This document shows, piece after piece, positions 31,618 to 41,351 of a stretch of 64,000 nucleotides of DNA. The translations under genes were made by a program, and so were the position numbers. This stretch comes from Candidatus Microsaccharimonas sossegonensis (lineage in GTDB: Bacteria; Patescibacteriota; Saccharimonadia; Saccharimonadales; Saccharimonadaceae): positions 227,453 to 291,452 of the forward strand of contig SCKX01000001.1 in assembly GCA_004100325.1 (NCBI GenBank), written 5' to 3'. Numbering within the stretch: the first letter of the stretch is position 1; the number at the start of each line of letters is the position of its first letter. The notes beneath the pieces are model-generated. The model had not been told where the DNA came from. It worked only from the letters and a program-made list of their open reading frames with translations, and ran no database searches.

Positions 31618-34178
31618 ATCTTTAATAACTCTAGTTCTTGTTGAAGCCGTATCACCACGGCTTTTTTTTCATCTAATAGTTGTTTTGTTTCTGCTACCAG
31701 TTTCTCTGGAGCCTTTTCCATGTAGTTTGGATGAGCGAGACGACCTTCGAGGGCTTGGATATCAGCGTGGGTTGCGGCAAGGCGTTCCTCAAGGTTAACC
31801 TGGTGATCAGCGAGTGTCTTTGCGGAGACATCAAGCCAGGCATCTCGACCACTGACAGCTAGTCGGAGTCCATGTGGCTGAACAGTGCCGATTACCTTAT
31901 CAAGTTTCGCAAGGCGTTTTATCAACTGGTTATTGTCGGCAATCAAGCTATCGTCCCCGTAAAGAAGGCTGTACTTTTCGTTGCCCGGCAGTGCGCTAGT
32001 AACGAATCGTGCTTCTGTCACAAGCTGTTGAACACGACCAAATTCGGCGGCAGAAATGTCGCTATATTCAATAATTTCTGGCCAAGTCTCACTAATGAGA
32101 AGTGTGTCGTGCCAAGAAAGTGTCTGCCAGATCGTTTCAGTGACAAAAGGTGCAAATGGATGTGCAAGTTTGAGGCTGATATCAATCACCCAGGCAAGCA
32201 AAGCGTCGTTCCTTTGATCTTTTGATGCCTCGATGTACCAGTCGGCAACACTGTCCCAAATAACGTGGTACATGGCGTCACTGGCTTCGGCGTAACGATA
32301 AGTATCGAGTGAGTGCTCAATTATGTCTTTGGCGGTCTGAAGTTCGCTGATAATCCAGTGGTCTGCCAATGAATGAGCGACAGGCACGTCGGGTTCATAC
32401 TCATCCCCCAGTTTGTTTTCGATAAAGCGGGCAATATTCCAAAGTTTGTTGCAAAAGTTTCGACCAGCAATAATGCGGTCAAGTCCAAAGGCTTGGTTTT
32501 GACCAGGGCTACGGCCGGCAACTAGACCAAGGCGTAGTGCATCCGACCCGTAAGTGGCGATCGAATCCATTGGGTTAATCACATTACCCTTGCTTTTGCT
32601 CATTTTTTGGCTGTACTCGTCAAGCACCATACCATGGAGATAGACATCTTTAAACGGTACTTGATCGGTGACGTACAGACCAAGCATGATCATGCGTGCA
32701 ATCCAGCGGTCGAGGAGGTCGGTGCCAGTCTCCATTAGGTTGGTCGGATAGAAGCGTGAAAGGTCACCACCGTCGAGAGCCTCAGTGGTAATAAAGGGCC
32801 ACTGCCCACTACTAAACCAGGTGTCAAAAGTGTCTTCATCACGACGATATGTCTTGCCTGCTACTTCAATAGTTTCTTCGCTCACAGATTCGTCAAAAAT
32901 CCAATCAGTATCATCATCGACGTTTTGGAAGGCTGGGATGGGAATACCCCAAGGAATCTGGCGGGAAAGGTTCCAATCACGAATGTTTTGCAGGTACTGC
33001 CTGAGAATGTGCTGCCGACTGGCTGGGTAAAAAGAAATTTCATTGTTCTCGAGGGCTTCAAGAGCCCGCTTTGCTAGCGGTTTTATCTTGAGAAACCACT
33101 GATCCTTAATCAGGGGTTGAATGGGCAGACCACTTTTATAATCATAGCCGACGGTGTGTTCGATCGTTTCTTCTTTACGAATAAGACCCTTGTCTTTAAG
33201 TGCCTTAAGGGTTGCTTGTCGTGCGGTATCGACATCGAGACCTATGAATTCTTTCGGAACGTTTATCATCGTGCCGTCAAAATCGATAACCTGTAGGCGT
33301 TCAAGATTGTGACGCTTACCCACCTCGAAATCGTTAGGGTCGTGCGCTGGTGTAATCTTTACTGCGCCGGTTCCGAATGCCGCATCGACGTATTCGTCGG
33401 CAATAATTTCAACTTCTCTGTCGGTGAGCGGAATGTGTACTTTTTTGCCGATCAAATCTTTATAACGGTCATCTTCCGGACTAACGGCGACTGCGGTATC
33501 ACCAAATAACGTCTCGGGACGAGTAGTGGCGATGATGATTTCCTTCACTCCATTAACTGGGCCTTCTACTAATGAGTAGCCGATGTGCCACAGTGTGCCC
33601 TTTTCTTGTTTTTGATCGACTTCAATGTCGGCATAGCTGGTTTGGAATTTTGTGCTGTAGTTAACGATTCGTTCACCTCTGTAAACAAGCCCTTCATCCC
33701 ATAATTTTTTAAAAGTAGCATAGACAGTTTTGATAACTTTTGAGTCGAGGGTAAAGACGAGTTTTTCCCAATCAGCACTAACACCAATGGCACGGAGCTG
33801 AAGTTCCATATTGCCGCGTTGTTGATCAACGAAATCCCATACTTGGTTATAGAGCTGTTCACGAGTAAAATCAAAACGACTCTTTGCCTGTTTATTGAGT
33901 TCCTTTTCATAGACGACCCAGGTTTCAAAACCGGCGTGGTCTGCACCAGGAATGAATATGGTATCATATCCACGCATACGCTTGTATCGGACACTAATAT
34001 CTTTAAGTCCCATGTCGAGGGCATGACCAATATGGAGGTTTGCATTAGCGTTAGGAGGAGGCATGACGGTGCTGAATAGTTCACCCCTTCCGGATGGCTT
34101 GAAGGCTCCGCTTTTTTCCCATAAGGCGTAGATATTGGGTTCGTATTCATTTGGTTCGTAAGTTTTTGCTAGCTTCAT
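31614..34178 (-). CDS. valS: Valyl-tRNA synthetase
   Basis: A class I aminoacyl-tRNA synthetase of 854 aa. HIGH motif PPPNANANLHIGHALD near residue 40, editing domain with TTRPETLFGDTAVAV, KMSKS motif DEYSQKMSKSKGNVI near residue 530, anticodon-binding domain, and a C-terminal coiled coil (ATHADIQALEGRLAHPNY, KKAVVIRLQQELELLKI) typical of ValS. Ribosome-binding site GGAGAG lies just before the ATG; the longer frame is not supported. It charges tRNA-Val and edits Thr. Confidence 0.97.
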   Translation of the reverse strand: MKLAKTYEPNEYEPNIYALWEKSGAFKPSGRGELFSTVMPPPNANANLHIGHALDMGLKDISVRYKRMRGYDTIFIPGADHAGFETWVVYEKELNKQAKSRFDFTREQLYNQVWDFVDQQRGNMELQLRAIGVSADWEKLVFTLDSKVIKTVYATFKKLWDEGLVYRGERIVNYSTKFQTSYADIEVDQKQEKGTLWHIGYSLVEGPVNGVKEIIIATTRPETLFGDTAVAVSPEDDRYKDLIGKKVHIPLTDREVEIIADEYVDAAFGTGAVKITPAHDPNDFEVGKRHNLERLQVIDFDGTMINVPKEFIGLDVDTARQATLKALKDKGLIRKEETIEHTVGYDYKSGLPIQPLIKDQWFLKIKPLAKRALEALENNEISFYPASRQHILRQYLQNIRDWNLSRQIPWGIPIPAFQNVDDDTDWIFDESVSEETIEVAGKTYRRDEDTFDTWFSSGQWPFITTEALDGGDLSRFYPTNLMETGTDLLDRWIARMIMLGLYVTDQVPFKDVYLHGMVLDEYSQKMSKSKGNVINPMDSIATYGSDALRLGLVAGRSPGQNQAFGLDRIIAGRNFCNKLWNIARFIENKLGDEYEPDVPVAHSLADHWIISELQTAKDIIEHSLDTYRYAEASDAMYHVIWDSVADWYIEASKDQRNDALLAWVIDISLKLAHPFAPFVTETIWQTLSWHDTLLISETWPEIIEYSDISAAEFGRVQQLVTEARFVTSALPGNEKYSLLYGDDSLIADNNQLIKRLAKLDKVIGTVQPHGLRLAVSGRDAWLDVSAKTLADHQVNLEERLAATHADIQALEGRLAHPNYMEKAPEKLVAETKQLLDEKKAVVIRLQQELELLKI

Positions 34179-34301
34179 AGACTCTCCTGCCTTTATAAAA
34201 TCCACGTGAAACATCCGATACCATTTAAGACCTAGTTAATAATTCACGTGAATATAACTTTCAATAAGTATATCATAACCCCCGTTACATAGCTGGCGTA
34301 G

Positions 34302-34307
34302 TATAAT
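34302..34307 (+). promoter_or_regulatory. -10 element (TATAAT) of the first FemAB gene
   Basis: Ends exactly 6 nt before the ATG at 34314; leaderless transcript expected. Confidence 0.65.
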
Positions 34308-34313
34308 GGGAAA

Positions 34314-35297
34314 ATGATTGAGCTTAAAAAATGCGTTGATAAAGAACGATGGGACGAATATATACTTGAGCACGAAGGTCATCCGTTGCAGCTCTGGGGA
34401 TGGGGGCAGGTAAAGTCTGCGCACGGCTGGACTGCAGAACGGGTTTTTGCCGTTACTGTTGAAAACGAAAACGAGTTAGTGGGTGCTGCTCAAATTTTGA
34501 TACGCAAACTACCCCTTCCCTTTCGTTCATTCGCTTACATTCCCCGTGGTCCAACCATCGACGAAACGCTGAGGCATGAATTTCTTGAGAAGATAGTCGA
34601 CCTCATTAAACGTGAGTATCGATCAGTTGCTCTTTCGATTGAACCGAATAGTATTGAATTCGATGTACGAGCCGGATGGAAAAAATCGACCAATAAAATC
34701 CTTCCACCAACAACAATCCTGCTCGATATCTCTCGAAGTGAAAGTGATCTACTGGCTGACATGGCGAAAAAAACACGTCAATATATCCGTAAATCGGCCG
34801 CTGAAGGCATAACGATAAAGCGGGTGCGTACCAAAGATGAATTAGAGGAATGCCTACATATTTACCGTCAGACAGCTGACAGAGCAAAGTTTAACTTGCA
34901 CAAAGGTCAATATTACCTTGACGTCTATAATCTTATGGGCGATCACTCCCCTATTTTTGTAGCCTATCTTGAAGGTGTGCCTATTGCTTTTTTGTGGATA
35001 GCAATAAGTGCTGATACTGCATACGAACTGTACGGAGGCATGAATGAAGACGGCCAGCGACTACGTGCTAATTATGCGCTGAAATGGCATGTTATTCGTA
35101 AAGTGAAAGAATGGGGGCTGACGCGATACGATTTCGGTGGGCTGGTCGTTGGTGGCGTCTCTATCTTTAAGCAAGGGTGGGCAACAAAAGAAACATCCTT
35201 CGCAGGCACCTTTGAAAAAGCATTATCCCCTACCTACTCAATCTGGAGTAAAGTGTTACCGAAAGCTAAGAGGATTTTACAGAAAACTCGACGATAA
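34314..35297 (+). CDS. FemAB/FemX-like aminoacyl ligase (peptidoglycan bridge)
   Basis: A 327-aa protein with two GNAT-like domains. Typical segments are HPLQLWGWGQVKSAHGW near residue 22, RSFAYIPRGPTID near 74-86, DMAKKTRQYIRKSAAEGITI near 145-165, and YELYGGMNEDGQRLRANYAL then YDFGGLVVGG near 240-280. FemX/FemAB enzymes add amino acids from charged tRNA to the stem peptide of lipid II. The cell has at least two (second at 41352). The amino acid used cannot be read from sequence. Confidence 0.9.
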   Translation: MIELKKCVDKERWDEYILEHEGHPLQLWGWGQVKSAHGWTAERVFAVTVENENELVGAAQILIRKLPLPFRSFAYIPRGPTIDETLRHEFLEKIVDLIKREYRSVALSIEPNSIEFDVRAGWKKSTNKILPPTTILLDISRSESDLLADMAKKTRQYIRKSAAEGITIKRVRTKDELEECLHIYRQTADRAKFNLHKGQYYLDVYNLMGDHSPIFVAYLEGVPIAFLWIAISADTAYELYGGMNEDGQRLRANYALKWHVIRKVKEWGLTRYDFGGLVVGGVSIFKQGWATKETSFAGTFEKALSPTYSIWSKVLPKAKRILQKTRR

Positions 35298-35360
35298 ATT
35301 CTGAGGTTTTAGTCAGTTATTTATTTATAACATAATCCTATATACGTCAACAAGTCATGC

Positions 35361-36440
35361 TTATGCCCATGCGGTTTTTGTCATGGAAAGACTAGGATTA
35401 ACCTCGAGCTCATTAGGGGAAATTGGTTGGTTTTTTTGTGCGTAGAAATATCCAAGTGCAGCGATCATTGCAGCGTTATCAGTGCAGAGACTTATGGGTG
35501 CATATTCGATAGCAACGGGGATTCGGTCGGTAAGTTGGCAGCGTAGTTCTTGATTCGCTGCAACACCTCCTGCAATAACGACTGAAGCGGGCGTATGATC
35601 TTTAAAAGCGGCTTCGGCTTTATCAACCAGCGTTTCAATTGCAATGCGCTGGAAACTGGCAGCAAAGTTTGCCTTTTGGGTGTCGTTTAAACGCGCTGCA
35701 AGCTTACGCGACGGAAAAGATGTGTCGACGCCTACTTCACGTTGAACGGCTCGTAGAACGGCTGTCTTAAGCCCAGAAAAGCTAAAATCATATGCACCTG
35801 TCATTTTCGCTTTCGGTAGCACGTAGGCGTAAGGGTCACCAGCAAGTGCTACCTTAGCAATCGAAGGGCCACCAGGGTAGGGGAGACCAAGTATTTTGGC
35901 AACTTTATCAAAAGCTTCACCTACGGCATCATCTTGAGTTTGACCGAGGAGTACGTAGTCACCGTGATCTTTAAAGAGGACAAGTTGAGAGTGTCCTCCG
36001 CTGACGATAAGGGCGAGCATCGGGAAAGTCGGTTGTTTTGAAGGAAGTGTAAGATTGATGCCTTTTGATTGTTCGGTAATAAAATTTGCATAGACGTGAG
36101 CTTCAACATGGTGAATAGGGTAGAGGGGTTTGTGTTTTAACGTCGCAAGCGTCCGCGCGGCAAGCGTTCCGACAAGCAGAGAACCGATAAGACCAGGGGC
36201 ATAGGTTACCGCGATTGCATCAATGTCGTTCCAAGTAAGATGTGCTTCAGTGAGCGCCTGGTGTATGACGGGATGTATCACTTCAATGTGACTACGGGCG
36301 GCTACTTCTGGCACCACACCACCGTACAGGGCATGAATATCAATTTGAGAATTAACGACATTCGACAAAAGACGATGTCCATCTTCGACAATGGCTGCCG
36401 CAGTCTCGTCACAACTCGTTTCAATTCCAAGGATTTTCAT
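35361..36440 (-). CDS. tsaD: tRNA N6-threonylcarbamoyladenosine synthase subunit TsaD
   Basis: A 359-aa ASKHA-fold protein. GIETSCDETAAAIV opens it; PEVAARSHIEVIHPV has the metal-binding HxxxH (about residues 110-117 in the family). LIVSGGHSQLVL, YDFSFSGLKTAV, and VVIAGGVAANQELR follow. With TsaB, TsaC and TsaE it makes the t6A37 modification of ANN-decoding tRNAs. Standard length. TATAAT (36448-36453, minus) ends 7 nt before the ATG. Confidence 0.97.
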   Translation of the reverse strand: MKILGIETSCDETAAAIVEDGHRLLSNVVNSQIDIHALYGGVVPEVAARSHIEVIHPVIHQALTEAHLTWNDIDAIAVTYAPGLIGSLLVGTLAARTLATLKHKPLYPIHHVEAHVYANFITEQSKGINLTLPSKQPTFPMLALIVSGGHSQLVLFKDHGDYVLLGQTQDDAVGEAFDKVAKILGLPYPGGPSIAKVALAGDPYAYVLPKAKMTGAYDFSFSGLKTAVLRAVQREVGVDTSFPSRKLAARLNDTQKANFAASFQRIAIETLVDKAEAAFKDHTPASVVIAGGVAANQELRCQLTDRIPVAIEYAPISLCTDNAAMIAALGYFYAQKNQPISPNELEVNPSLSMTKTAWA

Positions 36441-36544
36441 CTGTAATATTATAACACTATGAACTTTTATAGGGTTTGACTTGTCACATGCTGAAAAAAA
36501 ACTTAAAATAAAAATAGAAGTTGAGGTGATTTTGGAGGGTTTAG

Positions 36545-39115
36545 ATGAAGGCGTTAGCTATTGTTTTAGTGTTGGTTTCAGTTGGGCTAGGTCTCGTTTT
36601 CGAACCAGTAACGACGGATGCCGCCCAGAGTTCCCTCTGGGGAAACGAGACGCCAACATTGATAAAAAAGACTGATCTTACCGATGCGCCAAGTAGTGAC
36701 TGCCCGACGTACAAGCAAGACATTCTCATTACTGATATCGGAACCACGCGAAGTATGTGCGTATATGGTGATGAACGCTTAAAGTTTGGCACATATTACG
36801 AACAGGGACGTTATAGGGCTGCTATAGAATTCTCTTATAGTACGTCAATGTACACCCTAGATGGCATCTGTAATTTCATATGTCGCTATTCGGCTAACAC
36901 CGATACTTTGGTAACTCAGCAGCAAGTCAGCCAGAATGGAATCGGGTTGGTTGTCTATCGCAATGCGTCTCGCCGCATTAAACAAAAAGTTATTTCTCAA
37001 TCACTGATAAAGTATGAATTTGACACCTCACGCCCAGATTTTGAGATGAAAAATGACAATGGCAGATATATCTGGACACCTTCGTTCGGACTTTCGGAAA
37101 ATGGAACATGGGTAGTGGCAGAGCTGTATAATACCGGAATAGCTGTATTAAATACCGAGAATTTTACGGTTCGACAAATAACGACGGATGGTCCGGGGTA
37201 TGGGTATGGCATGAACCCGACAGAGGAGCTTGCTATTTCAAATGATGGAAAAAGTGTCGTATTAGCGGGGTCGAATGCAGGATTACAGGTATATGATGTG
37301 ATTGATACATGCGGACAAAAACTTGTCGGAGAATTGAACATACAGCTTGGATCAACACGCTGCCCGTCACGCAGTTTGGTTGGCAATTTTCCTAATTTTG
37401 CGCTAGCGATGCGCCCGCGACTTATTGGTGATGGACATCAGCTCGACATTGTTGTTATCAGTTGGGGCAGTTTGATTCAACGAGTTACTTTTGTTACGAA
37501 AGGTACGACAGTCATCCCACAGCTACAATTGCTGTCCCTTGGTGATTCGTTTTCGAGTGGCGAAGGTGAGACAAACGATGCATTTTATCAGCCAGGGACG
37601 AACATGGGGATTGATGTTTGTCACGTGAGTACCCGGGCATATCCAGCGCTTATTTCTAAAAGGATTGGGGTAGGTGATAACAGTGCAAAAAATGTGTCTT
37701 GTTCGGGGGCAAGAATTGGCGATATTATTGGCTCTAAAGACACGTATTGGGGTCAAGGTAATCGACTTGGTGGGGCTGGATTAAAATTAACGATAAGCGA
37801 GAGAACTGCAGCACAGGAAGTTGCCCTAGACAATTATCAGCCTGGACGAACATTGCAGTCTAACTTTATCGAGCGGTACAACCCCGAGATTTTAACGATT
37901 GGCATTGGAGGAAATGATGCTGGGTTGATGGGGAAGCTACGAACCTGTGCGATGCCTGGAACATGTGAGTGGGCACAGGGGGTGGGTATTGAAGAAACGG
38001 CGGGTGAAATCAGCCGATTATCTAGCACGCTTGAATCGTTCTTTGCGCAAATAAAAGAAAAGATGAGTTCATCCAGGGTATTCGTTGTTGGATACCCAAA
38101 TATCATTGATCCAGAAGGGGTGTGTGATCCAACCACGGCCTTTTTGCTCGATCGTACCGAAAGAGTGTTTATACAACGTAGCATCCGCTACCTTAACCAA
38201 GTCATTAACGCAGCCGCCAATAAAGTTGGGTTTATGTATGTCGATATTGAGCATAGCTTTGATGGTACTCAGTTATGTAGCGGCAGTTCGTCTCCTTCTA
38301 TGAATCGCGTTCGAATCGGCAATGATACCAGCCTAATTGATTCACTTCCAATGCTAAAGATTATCGGTGCGGAGACGTTTCATCCAACACCAGAGGGACA
38401 TAGCAAAATTGCCGACGCAATATTGTCGCAGTACCCTAATCTGGCAGGCTCGCCGACCGAGACAACAAAAGTTGAACCAGACTCGTATTGGACGACCAAA
38501 AAGTCCGACCAGCCGAAGATGGCTTATGCAACAGATTTTGCCTTTACGACTGGAGATGCCTCGCGTATGACGATACAGGTGCCAGACGGAACGCTCCAAC
38601 CCCAATCAACCGCAACGCTTGAAGTACGCTCAACGCCAATGACGCTCGCAACTTTTGTAGTAAATGATAGCGGAGGTATAACAGGCTCTATATCCATACC
38701 AGACTCATTGGAAGCTGGCTTTCACACACTCCACCTGTTTGCAGTGAATAGGGAAGGGCAAAGTATTGATTTGTATCAATTTTTGACAACAGGCGAATCG
38801 GTAGGGGCTATTCAGTCGGGAGTGAGTCAACGTGATGTTAATGGGTCGCTATCTAATATCAGGCGGGTTTCACCAGCTGTTTCGAACAGTGTGGCAAGCG
38901 GTATATCAGATATAACCGGGGTACTGGGTGCTCAGTCAAGCGGTGGGTTAAACAATAGCCTTAAGAAATCAGCTCCTCCAGTCATTTCTTACCTCGAAGA
39001 TGTTCCACAATCAGTTCGCCCTGTGTTATTTGGTGGGATACTTGTTATTATGGCTGGTCTATTAACACTGTGTACGTTTCTTGTTTGGAAGCGGTGGGTG
39101 AAACCCGCGCCTTAG
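36545..39115 (+). CDS. Secreted, membrane-anchored SGNH/GDSL hydrolase
   Basis: An 856-aa surface protein. Signal peptide at residues 1-26, then a beta-rich domain (about 30-325) with propeller-like repeats (WVVAELYNTGIAVLNTENF, ISNDGKSVVLAGSNAGLQVYD). The SGNH hydrolase domain follows at about 330-625: LSLGDSFSSGEG with the nucleophilic Ser, IGGND, and the FHPTPEGH Asp/Pro-His end. A further beta domain (about 650-740) precedes a C-terminal transmembrane helix and a basic tail (WKRWVKPAP). The enzyme probably de-esterifies a lipid or polysaccharide outside the cell; the substrate is unknown. Good ribosome-binding site GGAGGG. Confidence 0.85.
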   Translation: MKALAIVLVLVSVGLGLVFEPVTTDAAQSSLWGNETPTLIKKTDLTDAPSSDCPTYKQDILITDIGTTRSMCVYGDERLKFGTYYEQGRYRAAIEFSYSTSMYTLDGICNFICRYSANTDTLVTQQQVSQNGIGLVVYRNASRRIKQKVISQSLIKYEFDTSRPDFEMKNDNGRYIWTPSFGLSENGTWVVAELYNTGIAVLNTENFTVRQITTDGPGYGYGMNPTEELAISNDGKSVVLAGSNAGLQVYDVIDTCGQKLVGELNIQLGSTRCPSRSLVGNFPNFALAMRPRLIGDGHQLDIVVISWGSLIQRVTFVTKGTTVIPQLQLLSLGDSFSSGEGETNDAFYQPGTNMGIDVCHVSTRAYPALISKRIGVGDNSAKNVSCSGARIGDIIGSKDTYWGQGNRLGGAGLKLTISERTAAQEVALDNYQPGRTLQSNFIERYNPEILTIGIGGNDAGLMGKLRTCAMPGTCEWAQGVGIEETAGEISRLSSTLESFFAQIKEKMSSSRVFVVGYPNIIDPEGVCDPTTAFLLDRTERVFIQRSIRYLNQVINAAANKVGFMYVDIEHSFDGTQLCSGSSSPSMNRVRIGNDTSLIDSLPMLKIIGAETFHPTPEGHSKIADAILSQYPNLAGSPTETTKVEPDSYWTTKKSDQPKMAYATDFAFTTGDASRMTIQVPDGTLQPQSTATLEVRSTPMTLATFVVNDSGGITGSISIPDSLEAGFHTLHLFAVNREGQSIDLYQFLTTGESVGAIQSGVSQRDVNGSLSNIRRVSPAVSNSVASGISDITGVLGAQSSGGLNNSLKKSAPPVISYLEDVPQSVRPVLFGGILVIMAGLLTLCTFLVWKRWVKPAP

Positions 39116-39116
39116 G

Positions 39117-39122
39117 TATAAT
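39117..39122 (+). promoter_or_regulatory. -10 element (TATAAT) of the murE-like gene
   Basis: Ends 6 nt before the ATG at 39129. It overlaps the last bases after the SGNH gene, so the two genes are probably transcribed separately. Confidence 0.6.
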
Positions 39123-39128
39123 GATTAT

Positions 39129-40436
39129 ATGGCTGTCTTACGAAAAATAGTAAAAATACTTATACCAAAAGGGTTATTTAAAAAAGTTGAACCGTATGGT
39201 CACCTCGTCGAAGCTGTGTTAATGAACGTGAGATATGGATTTCCAGGTAAAAAACTGCGTGTTATTGGCGTCACTGGAACGAACGGAAAGACAACAACGT
39301 CATTTTTAATACAGCGGCTGCTTCACGAAGCCGGCATTAAGACGGCGCTTCTCACGACAGTTGCTAATGGTATTGGCGACGCTATCATTCCTCAGTCGGA
39401 GCATATTACAACGGCGCAGGCAGGTGTGCTTCAAAAAAAGTTGCGAGAATTTGCGAACGCTGGCGTTGAATGGGTAGTGGTGGAGACATCAAGCCACTCT
39501 TTGGCGCAGAACCGTGTATGGGGCGTGCCGTACGAAATTGCGGTGATGACAAATATTACGCACGAACACCTTGATTACCACGGCACGTTTGAACGATACG
39601 TTGAAGCAAAACGGCGTCTTTTCAAGCTCGCCAACAAACGCGGGCTCCGGTACGGCGTCGTGAATCAACAAGATCCAAACGTAGAAAAATTTGTTCGTAC
39701 TGTTGCAAACTCAACAACATATGGTATTGGAACAGGTGAACTGTCTGCCACCAATGTGCAACTTGCTGCTAACCATTCGACATACACTGCAACGATTGAG
39801 CGTGATTCTTACGATATTCAGGTGAACATCCCGGGTGAATTTAATGTCAGCAATAGCTTAGCGGCAATTGCGGTAGGACGAAAACTGGGGCTTTCAAAAG
39901 CTGAGATTGAAAAGGGTATTGCGGCGCTTGCAGGTGTAGAGGGACGGATGAACGTCATCAACGAGGGGCAGCAGTTCCAGGTAATCGTTGATTTTGCGAG
40001 TACGCCTGACGCGTTTGAGCGATTCTTTGAAAGCGTACGACCACTCACAAAAGGTAAGCTGATTGCTGTGTTCGGTTCGGCTGGACGGCGTGATGAATCA
40101 AAACGACCCGAGCAAGGTCGTATCGCTGGGCACAATGCCGACATCGTAATCGTGACCGAAGAGGATGATCGTGATGTGGACGGTCATCAGATTATGGAAG
40201 AAATTGCTGTTGGTGCACGCGGTGCAGGCAAGCAAGATGGCAAAGACCTTTTCCTCATCTTGAATCGTGAAGAAGCGATTGGGTTTGCGATGACGCAAGC
40301 GACATCAAAAAATGATGTCGTAGTGCTGCTTGGTAAAGGCCATGAGCTTACGATTGAACGAGCTGACGGCACGTATCCCTGGAATGAAGCCGATGTTGCA
40401 CGCGCGGCACTGCAAGAACTAAAAAAGTCAATATAA
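39129..40436 (+). CDS. murE: MurE-like UDP-MurNAc-tripeptide synthetase, short form
   Basis: A 435-aa Mur ligase. The ATP loop is VIGVTGTNGKTTTSF near residue 50; TTAQAGVLQKKLREF and VVVETSSHSLAQNRV follow, with NITHEHLDYHGTFERYVEAK containing the carbamylated-Lys region, and a C-terminal domain (LIAVFGSAGRRDESKRPEQGR). The N-terminal UDP-binding domain is reduced to about 45 residues, making the protein shorter than the usual 480-500. The motif normally DNPR is replaced by EDDRDVDG, so the amino acid added at position 3 (DAP, Lys or other) cannot be predicted. Leaderless start. Confidence 0.88.
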   Translation: MAVLRKIVKILIPKGLFKKVEPYGHLVEAVLMNVRYGFPGKKLRVIGVTGTNGKTTTSFLIQRLLHEAGIKTALLTTVANGIGDAIIPQSEHITTAQAGVLQKKLREFANAGVEWVVVETSSHSLAQNRVWGVPYEIAVMTNITHEHLDYHGTFERYVEAKRRLFKLANKRGLRYGVVNQQDPNVEKFVRTVANSTTYGIGTGELSATNVQLAANHSTYTATIERDSYDIQVNIPGEFNVSNSLAAIAVGRKLGLSKAEIEKGIAALAGVEGRMNVINEGQQFQVIVDFASTPDAFERFFESVRPLTKGKLIAVFGSAGRRDESKRPEQGRIAGHNADIVIVTEEDDRDVDGHQIMEEIAVGARGAGKQDGKDLFLILNREEAIGFAMTQATSKNDVVVLLGKGHELTIERADGTYPWNEADVARAALQELKKSI

Positions 40437-40437
40437 T

Positions 40438-41313
40438 TTAGTCGATAGTGAGGGTAGTGCAACGGATATAGCCACCCCCCTTAGCAAGTTCTGCTACTTC
40501 TGGGGTGAGTACTGTGAGACCATGTGTCTCCAAAGATGTTTTTAACTTTGGGGCATGTGCGCTCATAATAACAGTCTTACCTGTCGATATGAGGTTACAC
40601 GCAAAAGCTCGGGTCGCTTCTTCGAAGGAAACGCGGATTTTTTCTACGCCATTGAATTCAGCCAATATTTTTTGACTTTCGGGAGTAAAAGCCTCGTGGC
40701 AGTAGGCAATAAGCCCTTTTTTGTCGTCCTCTGGTGCTTTGATGACAGACAGTGCAAGATCGATGTCGTAAAAGAAACTGTCTGCCCATCCAGAAACGGC
40801 ATTTTTCATAGGAACTCCATCATCGTCAAGTTCTGGGACGGTTTGGAGCTGAATACGCTCATAGCCTAGTTTTTTAGCAGCGAAGGCCTGAGCTTTCTCG
40901 TCACTACGGTAACCTTGACCACAAAAGAGGAAGTTACCGCAGGCAAGCGCATCGCCTTGACCACTGAACTTCAGACCTTTCGGAACGCTGTAGACAGTTT
41001 TACCGAGTTGTTCAAGGACTTGACGAGCGTATTCCTCTTCGGCTTTTCGGACGTCAGGCAGGCGTGCCAGGACCGCCTTGTCTCCTCTTACTAACGCCCA
41101 GTTAGCGGTATACACACCGTCTTGGCTATCAATCGGCGAAGGAACGTCAGCAATCGTAATACCAGCAGTGGAAAGTGCCTCGGTAATAAAATGATGCTCT
41201 AGTATGGCTTTTGAAAGGTCAACGTTTTGGTCGTCGTAATAGGGGTTAATTGCTTGCTCGGCACTAAAATGTAAAGCATCAGACATAAGAACAGTGTGGT
41301 TAATAAGTGTCAT
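40438..41313 (-). CDS. Arginine-deiminase-superfamily enzyme (dimethylargininase/amidinotransferase-like)
   Basis: A 291-aa guanidino-modifying enzyme. DSQDGVYTANWALV near residue 62, VLARLPDVRKAEEEY near 80-95, GQGDALACGNFLFCGQGYRSD near 115-135, and the C-terminal nucleophile in GGGYIRCTTLTI match DDAH-type enzymes. These hydrolyse or transfer the guanidino group of arginine derivatives via a Cys-thiouronium intermediate. It stands alone between murE and a FemAB gene, so arginine or methylarginine use from the host is an inference. GGAGG lies 9 nt before the ATG. Confidence 0.85.
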   Translation of the reverse strand: MTLINHTVLMSDALHFSAEQAINPYYDDQNVDLSKAILEHHFITEALSTAGITIADVPSPIDSQDGVYTANWALVRGDKAVLARLPDVRKAEEEYARQVLEQLGKTVYSVPKGLKFSGQGDALACGNFLFCGQGYRSDEKAQAFAAKKLGYERIQLQTVPELDDDGVPMKNAVSGWADSFFYDIDLALSVIKAPEDDKKGLIAYCHEAFTPESQKILAEFNGVEKIRVSFEEATRAFACNLISTGKTVIMSAHAPKLKTSLETHGLTVLTPEVAELAKGGGYIRCTTLTID

Positions 41314-41351
41314 TTCGGGATCCTCCGGGGTTTGCAGAGTATATAGTGTAT

